Assembly: GCA_937890005.1 (NCBI GenBank)
Contig: CALBZA010000006.1
Location: forward strand, 1 to 64,000
Origin: an uncultured Verrucomicrobia subdivision 3 bacterium
Lineage (GTDB): Bacteria > Verrucomicrobiota > Verrucomicrobiia > Limisphaerales > DASXHY01
Length of the DNA stretch: 64,000 bases
Direction: 5' to 3'
In this document: piece after piece, positions 52,351 through 61,846 of the stretch
Layout: every line of letters starts with the position of its first letter
Numbering within the stretch: the stretch's first letter is position 1
The notes under the pieces: generated by a model
What the model was told of the DNA's origin: nothing
Database searches by the model: none
The model's input: only the letters and a program-made list of their open reading frames with translations
Made by a program: the position numbers and the translations under genes

Positions 52351-54639
52351 TCAGGATCCTTGGAGAAGCCGGATGATCAGTTCCGCTCCATCGCGCATGT
52401 CGTACGGCTTCGTCAGCACGCTGACCTTCAATGCATCGAGTTTTGCACGTGCGACGTCATCCAGATAACCGGACGCCAGCACGAGCTTCATCTGCGGCCA
52501 GCGCACGCTTACCTGCTCGATGAGTTCAATTCCATTCATCCCCGGCATGTTGTAGTCGGTGAACAGCAGATCGACCGGTTCCGGCGCATCCTCGAGAACC
52601 TTCAACGCCTCCTGTCCGCCACTGGCCACCAGCACGGTGAAGCCTGCCGCTTCAAGAAAATTGCGTGTAAAGTCCCGCAGCAGATCCAGATCGTCCACCA
52701 CAAGCACACGTCCGGATCCCTGCGCCAGCCTGGGCTCCTCATCTGGCGGAGAATCGGTGAGCGCTTCGCGAACGACCGGGAAATACAAATGAAAGGTAGT
52801 CCCGCGGCCCAGTACGCTGTCCACCTCCACAAATCCTCCCGCCTCCTTCAGAACGCGCATGACGATCGGAAGACCGAGCCCGGTCCCCTTCCCTTTTTCC
52901 TTCGTGGTGAAAAACGGTTCAAAGACGCGATCCAGCAGATCCTGCGGAATTCCACAACCGGTGTCACTGACGCTGCAACGGACAAATTCACCGCCGGCAT
53001 CCAGACCGTGCCGCGATGCATGATCCACGGACACGCGGACCAATGTATTGGTGATGGTGAGCTTGCCACCGGTGGGCATCGCATCCTGCGCGTTCACGCA
53101 CAGATTCAGCAGAGCCTGGTTGGCGCGCGTGGAATCGATCCGGATTGGCACCGGTTCAGGCGCGGGCACCAGTTCAATCGCCACGTTGCTGCGCAGTGTG
53201 CGCCTCGCGAGCTGGCTGGCCTCCGCAATCACGTTGTTCAGGTCGAGCACCGACCTTTTCTCCTCCGAAGTCCGGCTGAACGTGAGCAGCTGCTGGGTGA
53301 TCTCGGAGGCACGCGATGCAGCCACACTGATCTGGTGGGCGCAATGATGCAGCGCAGGCGACTCATGCAACTGGAGCAGGAGCAAACTGACATTTCCGCG
53401 GATCGCCTGGAGCAGATTGTTGAAATCATGCGCGACGCCGGCTGCAAGCGTTCCGATGATCTCCATCTTCTGGGACTGGAACAGCTGGCTTTGCAATTGG
53501 TGATAATGGGTCTGGTCCGAAATGCTGCAGATGAGTCCGCGCACTTCGTGTTCGTGAACCAGCGGAGAAATCTTCACAAGCCAGCGGCGTTCATCCGCGG
53601 AGGCATATTGATGCTCCTGCGCTTCCCCGCATTCGAGCACGGAGCGAAAAATCTTTTCCAGCTCGGCGCGTCGTGCGGGATCGGGAACGTAATCCAGCAA
53701 GGGCGTTCCAATCCGCGGCGCCCCGCCCGGCGCAAATCCACCGTGCTCGGGCGGCATCTGACGCCAGTGATGATTCGCGTGCGTCAGCCGGAAATTTCTG
53801 TCCACGGTGTAGATCGCTGCTTCAAGCGACGTCAGGATGCTGTTGACGAAAGCGGATTCGAGCCGGAGTTCGTTCTCGAGACGGACACGTTCGGTAATGT
53901 CGCGTTCACATGCCACGTATCCCATGAACCCGCCCGCCATATCGAAGATTGGCGAGAAGGTCGCCTCGATCGGATAGCGGGTGCCGTCGCGGCGAACATT
54001 CATCAGCTCGCCAATCCACTCACGCCCTTCGCGCACCGCCTTGTTGTAATACTGAATTTCTTCACGCAACTCCGGCGCGCGGAGAAATTCATCCGTCCGC
54101 CCGAGCACCTCTTCGATCGAATAACCGTTCTCAATCTGGAACGCGGGATTGACGAACGTGATCCGGCAATCGGAATCGGTGATGAAAAACACTTCGGGCG
54201 TCGAATCGATCGCCGTGACGAGCCGCCGCACGTGTGATTCCAGCCGCAGCCTTCGACTGGCATCTTCAAACACAACCAGAACGCCATGGCCGGGAAGCGG
54301 AGTCAGCTCCACATCCATCGGATCGGAGGAATCACCTTCGAGCACCAGCGTCACCGAATAAATGACTTCGGGCTGCGCCGTTCGTCGCGCGAAGTATTCC
54401 CGAATTTTGCGCGCCGGCGGTCCGGAGAAAAATGGAAGGATGTCAAAACCGCCCTCAGCGGATCCCCGTTTCAGGAGCCGCACGGCGCGGGAGTTCATGT
54501 ACTCAACGATTCCATCGGGACGGCAAACCACCTGCGCATCCTGGGACGCTTCGAAAATGGTTTTCCAAAGCTGCGCCGAGGATTCTGGCTGAAGAAACTT
54601 TTCCGCCGCTGTTCCCGATGTTGAGACAGGCGTATCCAT
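52351..54639 (-). CDS. PAS-containing hybrid histidine kinase
   Basis: The 762-residue cytoplasmic kinase has three PAS domains (about 25-130, 140-255, 265-385). NGYSIEEVLGRTDEFLRAPE and VRRDGTRYPIEATFSP are clear PAS and PAC segments. The dimer/phosphoacceptor helix follows, with His404 in GTLAAGVAHDFNNLLQAIRG, and then an ATPase domain with VSDTGCGIP and FFTTKEKGKGTGLGLP. A C-terminal receiver (about 645-762) has VLVVDDLDLLRDFTRNF and the phosphate-accepting Asp in LLFTDYNMPGMNG. No membrane segment is seen. It lies 3 bases after the HD-GYP regulator gene, so these form one signalling operon. Confidence 0.95.
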   Translation of the reverse strand: MDTPVSTSGTAAEKFLQPESSAQLWKTIFEASQDAQVVCRPDGIVEYMNSRAVRLLKRGSAEGGFDILPFFSGPPARKIREYFARRTAQPEVIYSVTLVLEGDSSDPMDVELTPLPGHGVLVVFEDASRRLRLESHVRRLVTAIDSTPEVFFITDSDCRITFVNPAFQIENGYSIEEVLGRTDEFLRAPELREEIQYYNKAVREGREWIGELMNVRRDGTRYPIEATFSPIFDMAGGFMGYVACERDITERVRLENELRLESAFVNSILTSLEAAIYTVDRNFRLTHANHHWRQMPPEHGGFAPGGAPRIGTPLLDYVPDPARRAELEKIFRSVLECGEAQEHQYASADERRWLVKISPLVHEHEVRGLICSISDQTHYHQLQSQLFQSQKMEIIGTLAAGVAHDFNNLLQAIRGNVSLLLLQLHESPALHHCAHQISVAASRASEITQQLLTFSRTSEEKRSVLDLNNVIAEASQLARRTLRSNVAIELVPAPEPVPIRIDSTRANQALLNLCVNAQDAMPTGGKLTITNTLVRVSVDHASRHGLDAGGEFVRCSVSDTGCGIPQDLLDRVFEPFFTTKEKGKGTGLGLPIVMRVLKEAGGFVEVDSVLGRGTTFHLYFPVVREALTDSPPDEEPRLAQGSGRVLVVDDLDLLRDFTRNFLEAAGFTVLVASGGQEALKVLEDAPEPVDLLFTDYNMPGMNGIELIEQVSVRWPQMKLVLASGYLDDVARAKLDALKVSVLTKPYDMRDGAELIIRLLQGS

Positions 54640-54642
54640 GGG

Positions 54643-55929
54643 TCAGCAGTAAACAACCAATGACTGCGTGATCGGCTGAACCCGGTTGTGATTAAGCAGT
54701 TTCTCAATGTATGTGGCATTGAGCTGCTGGCCTTCCGGCACCAGGAGAAGCCCGTTCGCAGTATAGATTCCACGTGCCAGCACCATGCCTGGACGCAATT
54801 CCGAAAGCAGAATCTCCCGTTCCTTTCGCGGCAGTGGCGCCAGTGGAATCGCTTTCAAAAGCGCACGAACAGCTTCCGGATCGAATGCCTTCCCCGCATT
54901 CATCTTGATCTGCTCCATCGCTTCTGTGCGCGGCAGGTTGCTCGACTCGAATGCCACCGCAACCGCCAGCAACCGCGCGAGCCACGGAATATTTTCACCC
55001 GCGAGTTCATCCGGATAACCCGTGCCATCGAAACGTTCATGATGGGCGCGAATGACTTTTCCAATCGCATCGGTTCCCTGACCGAACGCGGTGAGTTCCT
55101 GCCCGAGAATCGGATGTTGTTGGATCAGCGCCCGCTCCGCGGGATCGAGCACCTCTGGATTGTCCTGCCAGCGGCGGATGATGTGGCGCGGAACGCCGAC
55201 CATTCCGATGTCGTGCAGCAGCGCCGCCGCATCCAGAACGCGCCGGTCTTCTGGCGGCAACTCGACGGCCTGGGCAATGGATCGACAAAGATGCGCCACC
55301 CGCCGCGCCTGATTGCCCAGCGTCGGATAAAATGTCTGCATTGTGTGCAGACTCAGCTCCATCGAACGCAGCAGGCTTTCCTCAAGCGCCTTGTTCATCG
55401 CCGTCAGCTGCTCGTTCTGTTGCGCGACGAGCTTCACCTGTTGTTCGAGCGAGCGGTTCAATTCCACCAGCTGCTCGTTCATCGCCTGCGTCGCAGCGTT
55501 CAGGCGCGCGTTCTGGCGGGTGAGATCGTAACGCTGAACCGCGTTCTTGATCGTTGCGAGCAATTCCTCCCGCAGCCACGGCTTGACGATGAATCGATAT
55601 ATTTCGCCCTTGTTGATCGCCTCAATCACCGTGTCGAGGCTCAACACCGCCGTGATCAGAATGCGCGACGCCATCGGCTGGATCTGGCGCGCCTGGGCGA
55701 GCAGATCGAGCCCCATCATTCCGGGCATGCGTTGATCGGAGATGATGACGGAAAATTCGGATTTCCGGAGTTCCGCCAGCGCAGCCTGGGGGTCCGAGGT
55801 TGTGACGACATCGTATTGCTCGCGGCGCAATGTTTCATACAACGCGACGAGAATGATTTCCTCATCGTCCACCACAAGGATGCGGTGCTGGTCAGAAGTT
55901 TTTTCCGGGATGGAATCAATGGAGCTCAT
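54643..55929 (-). CDS. RpfG-type response regulator with HD-GYP domain
   Basis: The 428-residue protein has an N-terminal receiver (ILVVDDEEIILVAL, Asp21/Asp22, phosphoacceptor Asp65 in SDQRMPGMMG), a coiled-coil linker (about 145-185, LVELNRSLEQQVKLVAQQNE), and an HD-GYP domain. DAAALLHDIGMVGVP and the hallmark HHERFDGTGYPDELAG are complete. HD-GYP domains degrade cyclic di-GMP to GMP, so phosphorylation here would lower c-di-GMP and favour swimming. It starts 4 bases after the upstream kinase and ends 3 before the next. The ATG at 55929 is preferred to the GTG at 55953. Confidence 0.95.
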   Translation of the reverse strand: MSSIDSIPEKTSDQHRILVVDDEEIILVALYETLRREQYDVVTTSDPQAALAELRKSEFSVIISDQRMPGMMGLDLLAQARQIQPMASRILITAVLSLDTVIEAINKGEIYRFIVKPWLREELLATIKNAVQRYDLTRQNARLNAATQAMNEQLVELNRSLEQQVKLVAQQNEQLTAMNKALEESLLRSMELSLHTMQTFYPTLGNQARRVAHLCRSIAQAVELPPEDRRVLDAAALLHDIGMVGVPRHIIRRWQDNPEVLDPAERALIQQHPILGQELTAFGQGTDAIGKVIRAHHERFDGTGYPDELAGENIPWLARLLAVAVAFESSNLPRTEAMEQIKMNAGKAFDPEAVRALLKAIPLAPLPRKEREILLSELRPGMVLARGIYTANGLLLVPEGQQLNATYIEKLLNHNRVQPITQSLVVYC

Positions 55930-55933
55930 CAGA

Positions 55934-57922
55934 TCAGGTTCGCGCGAGAACACTTCGTATCCGGGAAATCATCTCCTGCTGCGACATTTCCTGCGGCAGC
56001 ATTGCATCGACCTGCTGCAGCATCGACGTGTCAAACTCATCCTGGTTGCAGCCGGCAATTGCGAGAAAGGTTTTCACCGGCAGGTTCTCCGATTGAATCC
56101 GTCGCAGTAACGCAGCCTCTTCGGCACGCATTTTGGAACACACCAGCACGACGCCGCTGAAGGAATAATCCGGCGAATGAAGCGCCTCGATGGCGTCGTA
56201 TTCGGGAGTGGCCGGAACCGCGTAAAATCCATTCGATCGGAGCAGCTCCTTGAAACGCCGCCGGGTTTCGCCGGGAAGCCCGACAACCAGAAGCGTGTGC
56301 CGCGTCATCGGTCCCTGTTCCTCCTGCTGTTGCGCTTCGGAGAAATCCGATTGCGCGAACCAGAGATGAAACGTGGTGCCGACCTGCTCCCGGGTTTCCA
56401 CGCCGATCGCGACGCCATGGCGTTCAGCAAACAGACGCGCGTTGTAAAGTCCCAGCCCCGATCCCTTGCCAAGCGGCTTGGTGGTGAAGAACGGATCGAA
56501 AATCGATTGCAGGTAACAGACAGGAATTCCAACGCCGGTATCCTGAACCGAAAGGCAGACCAGCGGCGCGCGCGGATAATCTCCGAGCATCGGAGTCTCC
56601 TCGGGCGGCTGATCGTGGAGCGATGTTTTGAATGTCAGGTTTCCGCCATTCGGCATCGCATCCGCGGCATTCAACGCCAGGTTCACAATCACCTGCCGCA
56701 ACTCAACTGCATCCACATAAATCGGCAATTGTTGTTCGGCGAGCGACGCCTGCAAACGCAACCGCCGGCTGAGAACCTTTTGAAGCACCTGCGTCAGTTC
56801 AGCGGTGATTTCGTTGACGTCATGGTAATTCTTCTCGCCCGGCTTGCCCTGATGCAGCTGCCGGATGCGATGTGCCAGATCGCTGGCCTGTCCCGCGGTG
56901 CTTCGGATGAGACTCAACCCGCTTCGCAACGATTCGTTCTCGCCGAATTCGTGTTCGAACGTTTCGCTCAACGCAACGATTCCAGTGATGATGTTGCAGA
57001 AATCATGCGCGAGACCCATCGTCAGCGTGCCGAGGTTTTCCTTCCACGACATGTTGAGCAACCGACGCTCTGCAATCGTCTGCCGTGTAATGTCGAGCCA
57101 GATGCCTTCATAACCGAGAAGCAATCCGTTTTCACTCCGCACCGGCTGGCGATGTTCCCAGAGATAAGTGACGCGGCCGGTCTCAATGTGGCGAATCCGA
57201 TACGTGCTCGTGATTCCTTCCGGGGTTTGGCCCGGTTGACGCAACCGATCCATCAACGCGTCGGCATCGGCTTCGTGCACGACCTGCCAGAAATAATTCG
57301 AAGAACGCCGCCATTCCGGAGCCGGAACACCAGTCAGTTCCTCAATCTTGGGGCTGACGAATGCAAAACTGAAATCGGGACGCTGGCTGAAGATGATTCC
57401 CGGCCAGCGATGCATCAGATTGTCGAGCTGCGCTTCAGCGCGAATCAAGCGATGGAAAACCGCGTGGCTGGCAGCGCGTCCCCAGATTTCTTCAGGAATG
57501 GCTTCTTCCAAGTCCCGAACCGGAGGCAGCACGGATTCCATTCGAACGAATCGGATGCCATTGTGAAATGCCATTTCAACACCGAGCTTCTGCGAAGCCG
57601 CAGCCGTGCGCGCAGCGAGTTCCAGACGGTCAAACGGTGATGTTCCCAGAAGGAATTTTTCGAGTTCGATCAGCCAGGCAGGATGCTGTCCGCCGAGCAC
57701 TGTGGAGAGTTTCGATCCTTTAAGATCAGATGGCCGCGATCCCAGCCATGTCGCGAGAGAGTCGTTAATGGAGACGATCGTGCCGTTCTCGTCCAGCACT
57801 GCGGTCCCTGCGGTGAGCCATTGCTGTGGGGCGCCGGAAGACTCAGATTCTGCTGCGGTGCCATCCTGCTCAATCGCGTTGATGGCGGCTTTGGGATTCT
57901 CAGTCAAATGCGGGACGCTCAT
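55934..57922 (-). CDS. PAS histidine kinase with degenerate receiver-like tail
   Basis: The 662-residue protein has one N-terminal PAS-like region (about 35-140), a clear PAS domain (165-285, FSFAFVSPKIEELTGV), a kinase dimer helix with His306 in GTLTMGLAHDFCNIITGI, and an ATPase domain (VQDTGVGIP, FFTTKPLGKGSGLGLY). The last 130 residues have a receiver-like outline (HTLLVVGLPGETRRRFKELL ... FSGVVLVCSKM) but lack the paired acidic residues and the phosphoacceptor Asp, so it cannot be phosphorylated in the usual way. It is first in the kinase/HD-GYP/kinase operon. Confidence 0.93.
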   Translation of the reverse strand: MSVPHLTENPKAAINAIEQDGTAAESESSGAPQQWLTAGTAVLDENGTIVSINDSLATWLGSRPSDLKGSKLSTVLGGQHPAWLIELEKFLLGTSPFDRLELAARTAAASQKLGVEMAFHNGIRFVRMESVLPPVRDLEEAIPEEIWGRAASHAVFHRLIRAEAQLDNLMHRWPGIIFSQRPDFSFAFVSPKIEELTGVPAPEWRRSSNYFWQVVHEADADALMDRLRQPGQTPEGITSTYRIRHIETGRVTYLWEHRQPVRSENGLLLGYEGIWLDITRQTIAERRLLNMSWKENLGTLTMGLAHDFCNIITGIVALSETFEHEFGENESLRSGLSLIRSTAGQASDLAHRIRQLHQGKPGEKNYHDVNEITAELTQVLQKVLSRRLRLQASLAEQQLPIYVDAVELRQVIVNLALNAADAMPNGGNLTFKTSLHDQPPEETPMLGDYPRAPLVCLSVQDTGVGIPVCYLQSIFDPFFTTKPLGKGSGLGLYNARLFAERHGVAIGVETREQVGTTFHLWFAQSDFSEAQQQEEQGPMTRHTLLVVGLPGETRRRFKELLRSNGFYAVPATPEYDAIEALHSPDYSFSGVVLVCSKMRAEEAALLRRIQSENLPVKTFLAIAGCNQDEFDTSMLQQVDAMLPQEMSQQEMISRIRSVLART

Positions 57923-58197
57923 ACGTGTTTGCCTCTTCGCCGACCTTCTCCCGAAATATAAGCAGGTTCGTCACTGCGAGCTATTCCACAGGCACCCCAG
58001 ACCAAGCCCTGACGACGGCGGAAATTTGTGTCGGGCGATTCTCGTAACCCAGCGCACAGGCGAGACTTATACCGTTATCGAAGCGCCACAAGCAAGATCA
58101 AACACTGCACGAGTGCGGCGAGAGGCGAAATACGGGGAGCGATTCTCCCGTTTGAAATTCGGCGTGAAACAAAATTCGAGCGAACGCCAAGCCGCCC

Positions 58198-58590
58198 TCA
58201 CGAGAAGGAAGTCCAGGATGAACCTGAAGCCGGTGCGTAAGAACGCTGAACCTGTCGCAACGTATGGCCAGTATGCTGAAGCTGGTTGAGCTGCGTCTGA
58301 ACCGCCTTCTGCATGTCGCTCAGCCAGGCACTGTTCCGGCGTTCCAGTTCGATCAGTTCGCCGATCAGAAGGCGGATCGTGTTTTCCTCGGATGAAATGT
58401 CGCGTCCGAGCTGGACCCATTCATTGCGGGCTTCCTGACTGAAACGGATGATCGCGGGCTGCAGAGAGTGAAGCGATTTCTGGCATTCCTGAACACGGGA
58501 CCAGTTGTTGGTCCGGATCGCTTCGCCTTCGGCTTCCGCCAGGCGCCGCCATTCCCTGTAGGCCTCGTGAAGCTGTTCGCTGGCGCTCAT
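58198..58590 (-). CDS. Helical flagellar chaperone-like protein (FliT/FlgN-like)
   Basis: The 130-residue protein is almost fully helical: SEQLHEAYREWRRLAEAEGEAI and LIGELIELERRNSAWLSDMQKAV, with a flexible Ser-rich end. Size, helical content and position right after fliS match FliT/FlgN export chaperones, which hold cap or hook-junction proteins before secretion. There is no sharp sequence signature, so the name rests on context. It begins 5 bases after fliS. Confidence 0.65.
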   Translation of the reverse strand: MSASEQLHEAYREWRRLAEAEGEAIRTNNWSRVQECQKSLHSLQPAIIRFSQEARNEWVQLGRDISSEENTIRLLIGELIELERRNSAWLSDMQKAVQTQLNQLQHTGHTLRQVQRSYAPASGSSWTSFS

Positions 58591-58595
58591 GATAT

Positions 58596-59042
58596 TTAGA
58601 CGGCCGCCAGTTCGAGCTGCGGTTGCGAAACCGCCCCGGTGGCGAGAGTGGATTCAGCCTGTCCTCGCAGCATGGTTGCCCAGGCATCGCGGAGGACGGT
58701 CAGATGTCCGATGACTTCTTTAATGCCTTCCGGACGTTTCTGAACATTGCTCTCCCAGATACGACGATCGAAATAGTCGTACAGCCGGCGCAGCGTCATG
58801 GCGAACTCTCCGCCCTGCTCCATGTTCAATGAAAGATTGAGCTCGCGGATAATGTCCATCGCGCGCTGAAGATTGTTGTGAACCGCCATGTTCGATTCAG
58901 CGAGATCGCTGATCTGGAATCCGGCGAGACCTTTCTCAAGAAAACGGATGGCGCCATCGTAGAGCATCAGGACAAGCTGTCCGGGAGGCGCAGTTTGGGT
59001 TGCGATCTGGCGATATGACTTCCAGGGGTTGGCTACGTGCAT
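58596..59042 (-). CDS. fliS: Flagellar export chaperone FliS
   Basis: FliS binds flagellin in the cytoplasm and stops it polymerising early. The 148-residue protein has the FliS pattern PWKSYRQIATQTAPPGQLVLMLYDGAIRFLEKGL and NMEQGGEFAMTLRRLYDYFDRRI. It lies within the late flagellar gene block with fliD and two flagellin genes. The C-terminal 20 residues (SQPQLELAAV) are a flexible extension. Confidence 0.94.
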   Translation of the reverse strand: MHVANPWKSYRQIATQTAPPGQLVLMLYDGAIRFLEKGLAGFQISDLAESNMAVHNNLQRAMDIIRELNLSLNMEQGGEFAMTLRRLYDYFDRRIWESNVQKRPEGIKEVIGHLTVLRDAWATMLRGQAESTLATGAVSQPQLELAAV

Positions 59043-59065
59043 GCGAAAGCGGGTTGGAGAGGACC

Positions 59066-59323
59066 TTAGTTAATGTTGATTGCGAGCAGTGCTGCGAGAC
59101 TGTTCAGCACCTGATCGGGTGGGTATTGGACGTTCGCGAGCAGAGCCCTGGCTTGTTCCAGTTTCTCGCTCCGGACATCCGGAATCTCTCTCAGCTTGGC
59201 TTCGAGAGCAGTTGTGTTCGCGAAACTTGCGTCCTCCTCTACGCGCCTCACAGCATCCTGCCGTGTCACCGGCGGGGCCGGCTCGGGTTTGTTCACCTTG
59301 TTCGTGTTGAACTCAATTTCCAT
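59066..59323 (-). CDS. flgM: FlgM-like anti-sigma-28 factor
   Basis: The 85-residue protein has a disordered Pro-rich head (MEIEFNTNKVNKPEPAPP) and a C-terminal helix pattern PDVRSEKLEQARALLANVQYPPDQVLNSLAALL. This matches the sigma-binding helices of FlgM (VRxxKVxxLkxxIxxGxYxxd...). FlgM keeps sigma-28 silent until the hook is complete and it is exported. A candidate sigma-28 promoter lies before fliD nearby. Small size makes the call less than certain; other helical flagellar proteins cannot be ruled out. Confidence 0.68.
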   Translation of the reverse strand: MEIEFNTNKVNKPEPAPPVTRQDAVRRVEEDASFANTTALEAKLREIPDVRSEKLEQARALLANVQYPPDQVLNSLAALLAININ

Positions 59324-59407
59324 TCAAACTAACTCACAGTCTGGCAGGCATTTTTTCTTGCTGGATTGGACATCGGAAACGGGAAGCGAAACTTGAGCAA
59401 AAAATGT

Positions 59408-60076
59408 TTACCTTGCCGGAAGCGTTTCCAGAAGCCGGGCAATGGTGTATTGCCCAAAATAGCGCGGGCTGTTTTCCATCAGCCAATCGCCCGATTCCAT
59501 CGTTTTAAATTCGCTTTTTCGATAATGCCAGGCTCCGCTCTGTACGGAAGGGTTCCCGGCATCGAAAGTCTCATCGGCCGCCCAGAAAATCTGTTTGAAC
59601 CGAACATCCACAAGCTTCATCCGCCATCCGACAGACAAAGGAGGGTGAGCCCTGAACGTGCTCAACTGACAGAAGAACACGGCATCGCACCCGGTCGCTT
59701 CGACAATTTTCTCCATGAAGTCGGCAGGAAGTGTTTCTTCCCCGCTCCAAAATTCACGGCCGGTAGCGCGCTGGACCTGCATCGGTGTCAGCGCCACGAC
59801 TTCAAACTTCCGGGTCTTGTTCAGTTCCGCCGCGACCAGGGGGGCAAGAGATTCGCGCCCTTCCACAAACGCGGAGCTTTCTTCCGGAATGGCGACAGGC
59901 AGAAGAGCGATGCGGCGCATTTCGTCCGGAAGCCTGGAGCCTGCGACGAAAACGTTCTCCGGAACGAACGGCGGTCCCATCAGAGCCTGCTTCGAATGCA
60001 ACCAGCGGCAGCCGGTGGTTGCCATGACGAGGATCGCGGCGAAGAACAGGTTTTGAAATTTGAAGCAGCTTTTCAT
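59408..60076 (-). CDS. Outer-membrane lipoprotein next to fliD, LpoB/FlgO-like
   Basis: The 222-residue protein has a lipoprotein signal (FQNLFFAAILVMATTGC, lipobox TTGC), followed by a mixed alpha/beta domain with RRIALLPVAIPEESSAFVEG, APLVAAELNKTRKFEVVAL and ATGCDAVFFCQLSTFRAHP. This outline, a lipoprotein with a TolB-N-like fold, resembles LpoB and FlgO. FlgO helps anchor flagella in the outer membrane of some diderms. The gene starts 13 bases after fliD, so co-transcription is likely. The family match is a fold-level resemblance. Confidence 0.68.
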   Translation of the reverse strand: MKSCFKFQNLFFAAILVMATTGCRWLHSKQALMGPPFVPENVFVAGSRLPDEMRRIALLPVAIPEESSAFVEGRESLAPLVAAELNKTRKFEVVALTPMQVQRATGREFWSGEETLPADFMEKIVEATGCDAVFFCQLSTFRAHPPLSVGWRMKLVDVRFKQIFWAADETFDAGNPSVQSGAWHYRKSEFKTMESGDWLMENSPRYFGQYTIARLLETLPAR

Positions 60077-60089
60077 CACAAGCGCGTGA

Positions 60090-61808
60090 TCACGAGCCGC
60101 CAAACTGTTTCATGAGATACTGGAGCTGCTGGTTGATGTTGGCCTGTGCCGTTTCCATCGCCACAAAGCTCGCTTTCAACCGGTCCTGCTCCGCCGTGAG
60201 CCGACGCTCCATGTCAGCAATCTGCTGATCCAGTGCCTTCACCCGGGAGTTGATGTTGTCCTGGTGCGCGACGAGCGTTCCGCCGTCGCCGATCATCTTC
60301 TCGATCACCGCATCCAGCTTCACGCCGAGCCCGTTCGTGCTGTTCGTGAAGAAATCTTTGACGCTATTGAAGTTTGCGCTCAACGCCGCGTCCAGCTTGG
60401 CCTCGTCATCGAGCGTGATGGAATTGTTGTTGCCGCTCGTGTTGATGCCAAGGTCGGCGAGATGCTTCAGCGTTCCGGACAATTCCGAGAAAGTGGAATA
60501 AATGGTCTTTCGTAGAGTGTTGGAAATGTCACCGGCATCCCGTTCGTTCGCCAGGATCCCGGCTGTCACTTTCCCCTTCGCATCTGTCGAGCTGGCAGTT
60601 TGCGAATCGATCAGTGATTGAACGCGATTGTAGGCATCGACGAAATTCTTGATCGCCGTTTTGACCTTTTCGGTGTCGTTGCCAACGGAAACTGTGACGG
60701 TCGAATTCTCCTTCAACGCGGTCACCGACAATCCGGCAATGCCGGAACTTGCTTCAGTGATCGTGTTCGACTGGCTCACCATCGGATCGCCGCCATTGAC
60801 CGTGTAGATCAGATTATTTCCACGGTTCAACGCGCCCGACGCGAGACCCGTTGCCTCCAGAAAATTGCCGGTCACATCCTCCAGAGCGATGCCGATGTCA
60901 CCGGTCGCCTTGCTGGTGAGAATGAAGCGGTCGTTTGAAGTGTCGTAACTGGCCGTCACGCCGGCGCTGGAAGCATTGATGCGGTTTACAAGATCGTTCA
61001 CGGTGTCCGTGCCGGCATTGAATGAAATGGAAACCCCGTTGATCTTGAATTCGCCTGCTCCGCTGCCGCCATCGGAAATCGCAGTGTTGAAATTCGCCTC
61101 CGAAAGAACCGACGTCTGGCGAATGCTGCCCAGCGCCGACGAACTGGAGACGGTTCCGGTGCCGTTGTTGTAGAGCCTCGCGGTCTGGAGAAAATTGCTG
61201 GTGTCCGTCGCGCTGCCAAGAACGATCTCCCCAGCTCCTGAGAGAGAGAGCCGGTCTGTGTCAGGATCGTAGGAAGCCGAAACGGTATTGTTCGTCGCCG
61301 TGGAGATCTTCGTGAAAACATCCGCAAGGGTGTCAGATGTTTCGACGGTTACCTGTTTCCCGTTCACTGTAAAAGTACCTGCAGTGATGGCCGCGGGAAA
61401 ACCGGCGCTGGAAAGTGTTACCCCCGAAACATCGCTGGTTTCGCTGAGCCGTTTGCCGGCGTTGACGGTTCCATTGATCTTCGACGCGGTGGCAAGCTGG
61501 GTGATGTTGAACGTGTAGGTTCCCGGGGCGGCTCCCTTGCTGGCTGAGACGGTTGCAGCGGAAACGTCGGACGAAGTTGCGGTGCGATTGTCGAAAAGCG
61601 TGGGGTCCTTGAGTTCCTTGATGCGCGTCTGGAGACTTGCCAGCTGCGACTTGACGTTGGTGTAGGCGGCATTCTTCTGGTTCAGGGTATATTGATCCGC
61701 CTGAAGACGCTGCTGCGGCACACGACTGACCTCCATCATCTGGTCGATAAACGACGACCAGTCGAAGCCTGAGGCCAGGCCGGTAAGTGAAACGGTGGAT
61801 GATGCCAT
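60090..61808 (-). CDS. fliD: Flagellar filament cap protein FliD (HAP2)
   Basis: FliD caps the filament tip and adds flagellin subunits as they exit. The 572-residue protein begins SSTVSLTGLASGFDWSSFIDQMMEVSR, the family N-terminus. It continues with LNQKNAAYTNVKSQLASLQTRI (coiled coil), KGAAPGTYTFNITQLATA, the variable D2/D3 core, and the C-terminal heptad region IADMERRLTAEQDRLKASFVAMETA with QLQYLMKQFGGS. A sigma-28-type promoter is predicted 32 bases upstream. Its export chaperone is probably the FliT-like product. Confidence 0.95.
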   Translation of the reverse strand: MASSTVSLTGLASGFDWSSFIDQMMEVSRVPQQRLQADQYTLNQKNAAYTNVKSQLASLQTRIKELKDPTLFDNRTATSSDVSAATVSASKGAAPGTYTFNITQLATASKINGTVNAGKRLSETSDVSGVTLSSAGFPAAITAGTFTVNGKQVTVETSDTLADVFTKISTATNNTVSASYDPDTDRLSLSGAGEIVLGSATDTSNFLQTARLYNNGTGTVSSSSALGSIRQTSVLSEANFNTAISDGGSGAGEFKINGVSISFNAGTDTVNDLVNRINASSAGVTASYDTSNDRFILTSKATGDIGIALEDVTGNFLEATGLASGALNRGNNLIYTVNGGDPMVSQSNTITEASSGIAGLSVTALKENSTVTVSVGNDTEKVKTAIKNFVDAYNRVQSLIDSQTASSTDAKGKVTAGILANERDAGDISNTLRKTIYSTFSELSGTLKHLADLGINTSGNNNSITLDDEAKLDAALSANFNSVKDFFTNSTNGLGVKLDAVIEKMIGDGGTLVAHQDNINSRVKALDQQIADMERRLTAEQDRLKASFVAMETAQANINQQLQYLMKQFGGS

Positions 61809-61846
61809 AACTTCTACGCTTTTCCATTACTTTCTACCTTCGGTCA

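Noticed and set aside
52303..54237. 644-codon plus-strand frame opposite the hybrid histidine kinase
   Set aside because: The minus strand shows PAS, kinase and receiver motifs in full; the plus-strand translation is His/Arg/Gln-rich without any domain.
54688..57640. 490- and 487-codon plus-strand frames opposite the HD-GYP and kinase genes
   Set aside because: Antisense shadows of well-recognised genes.
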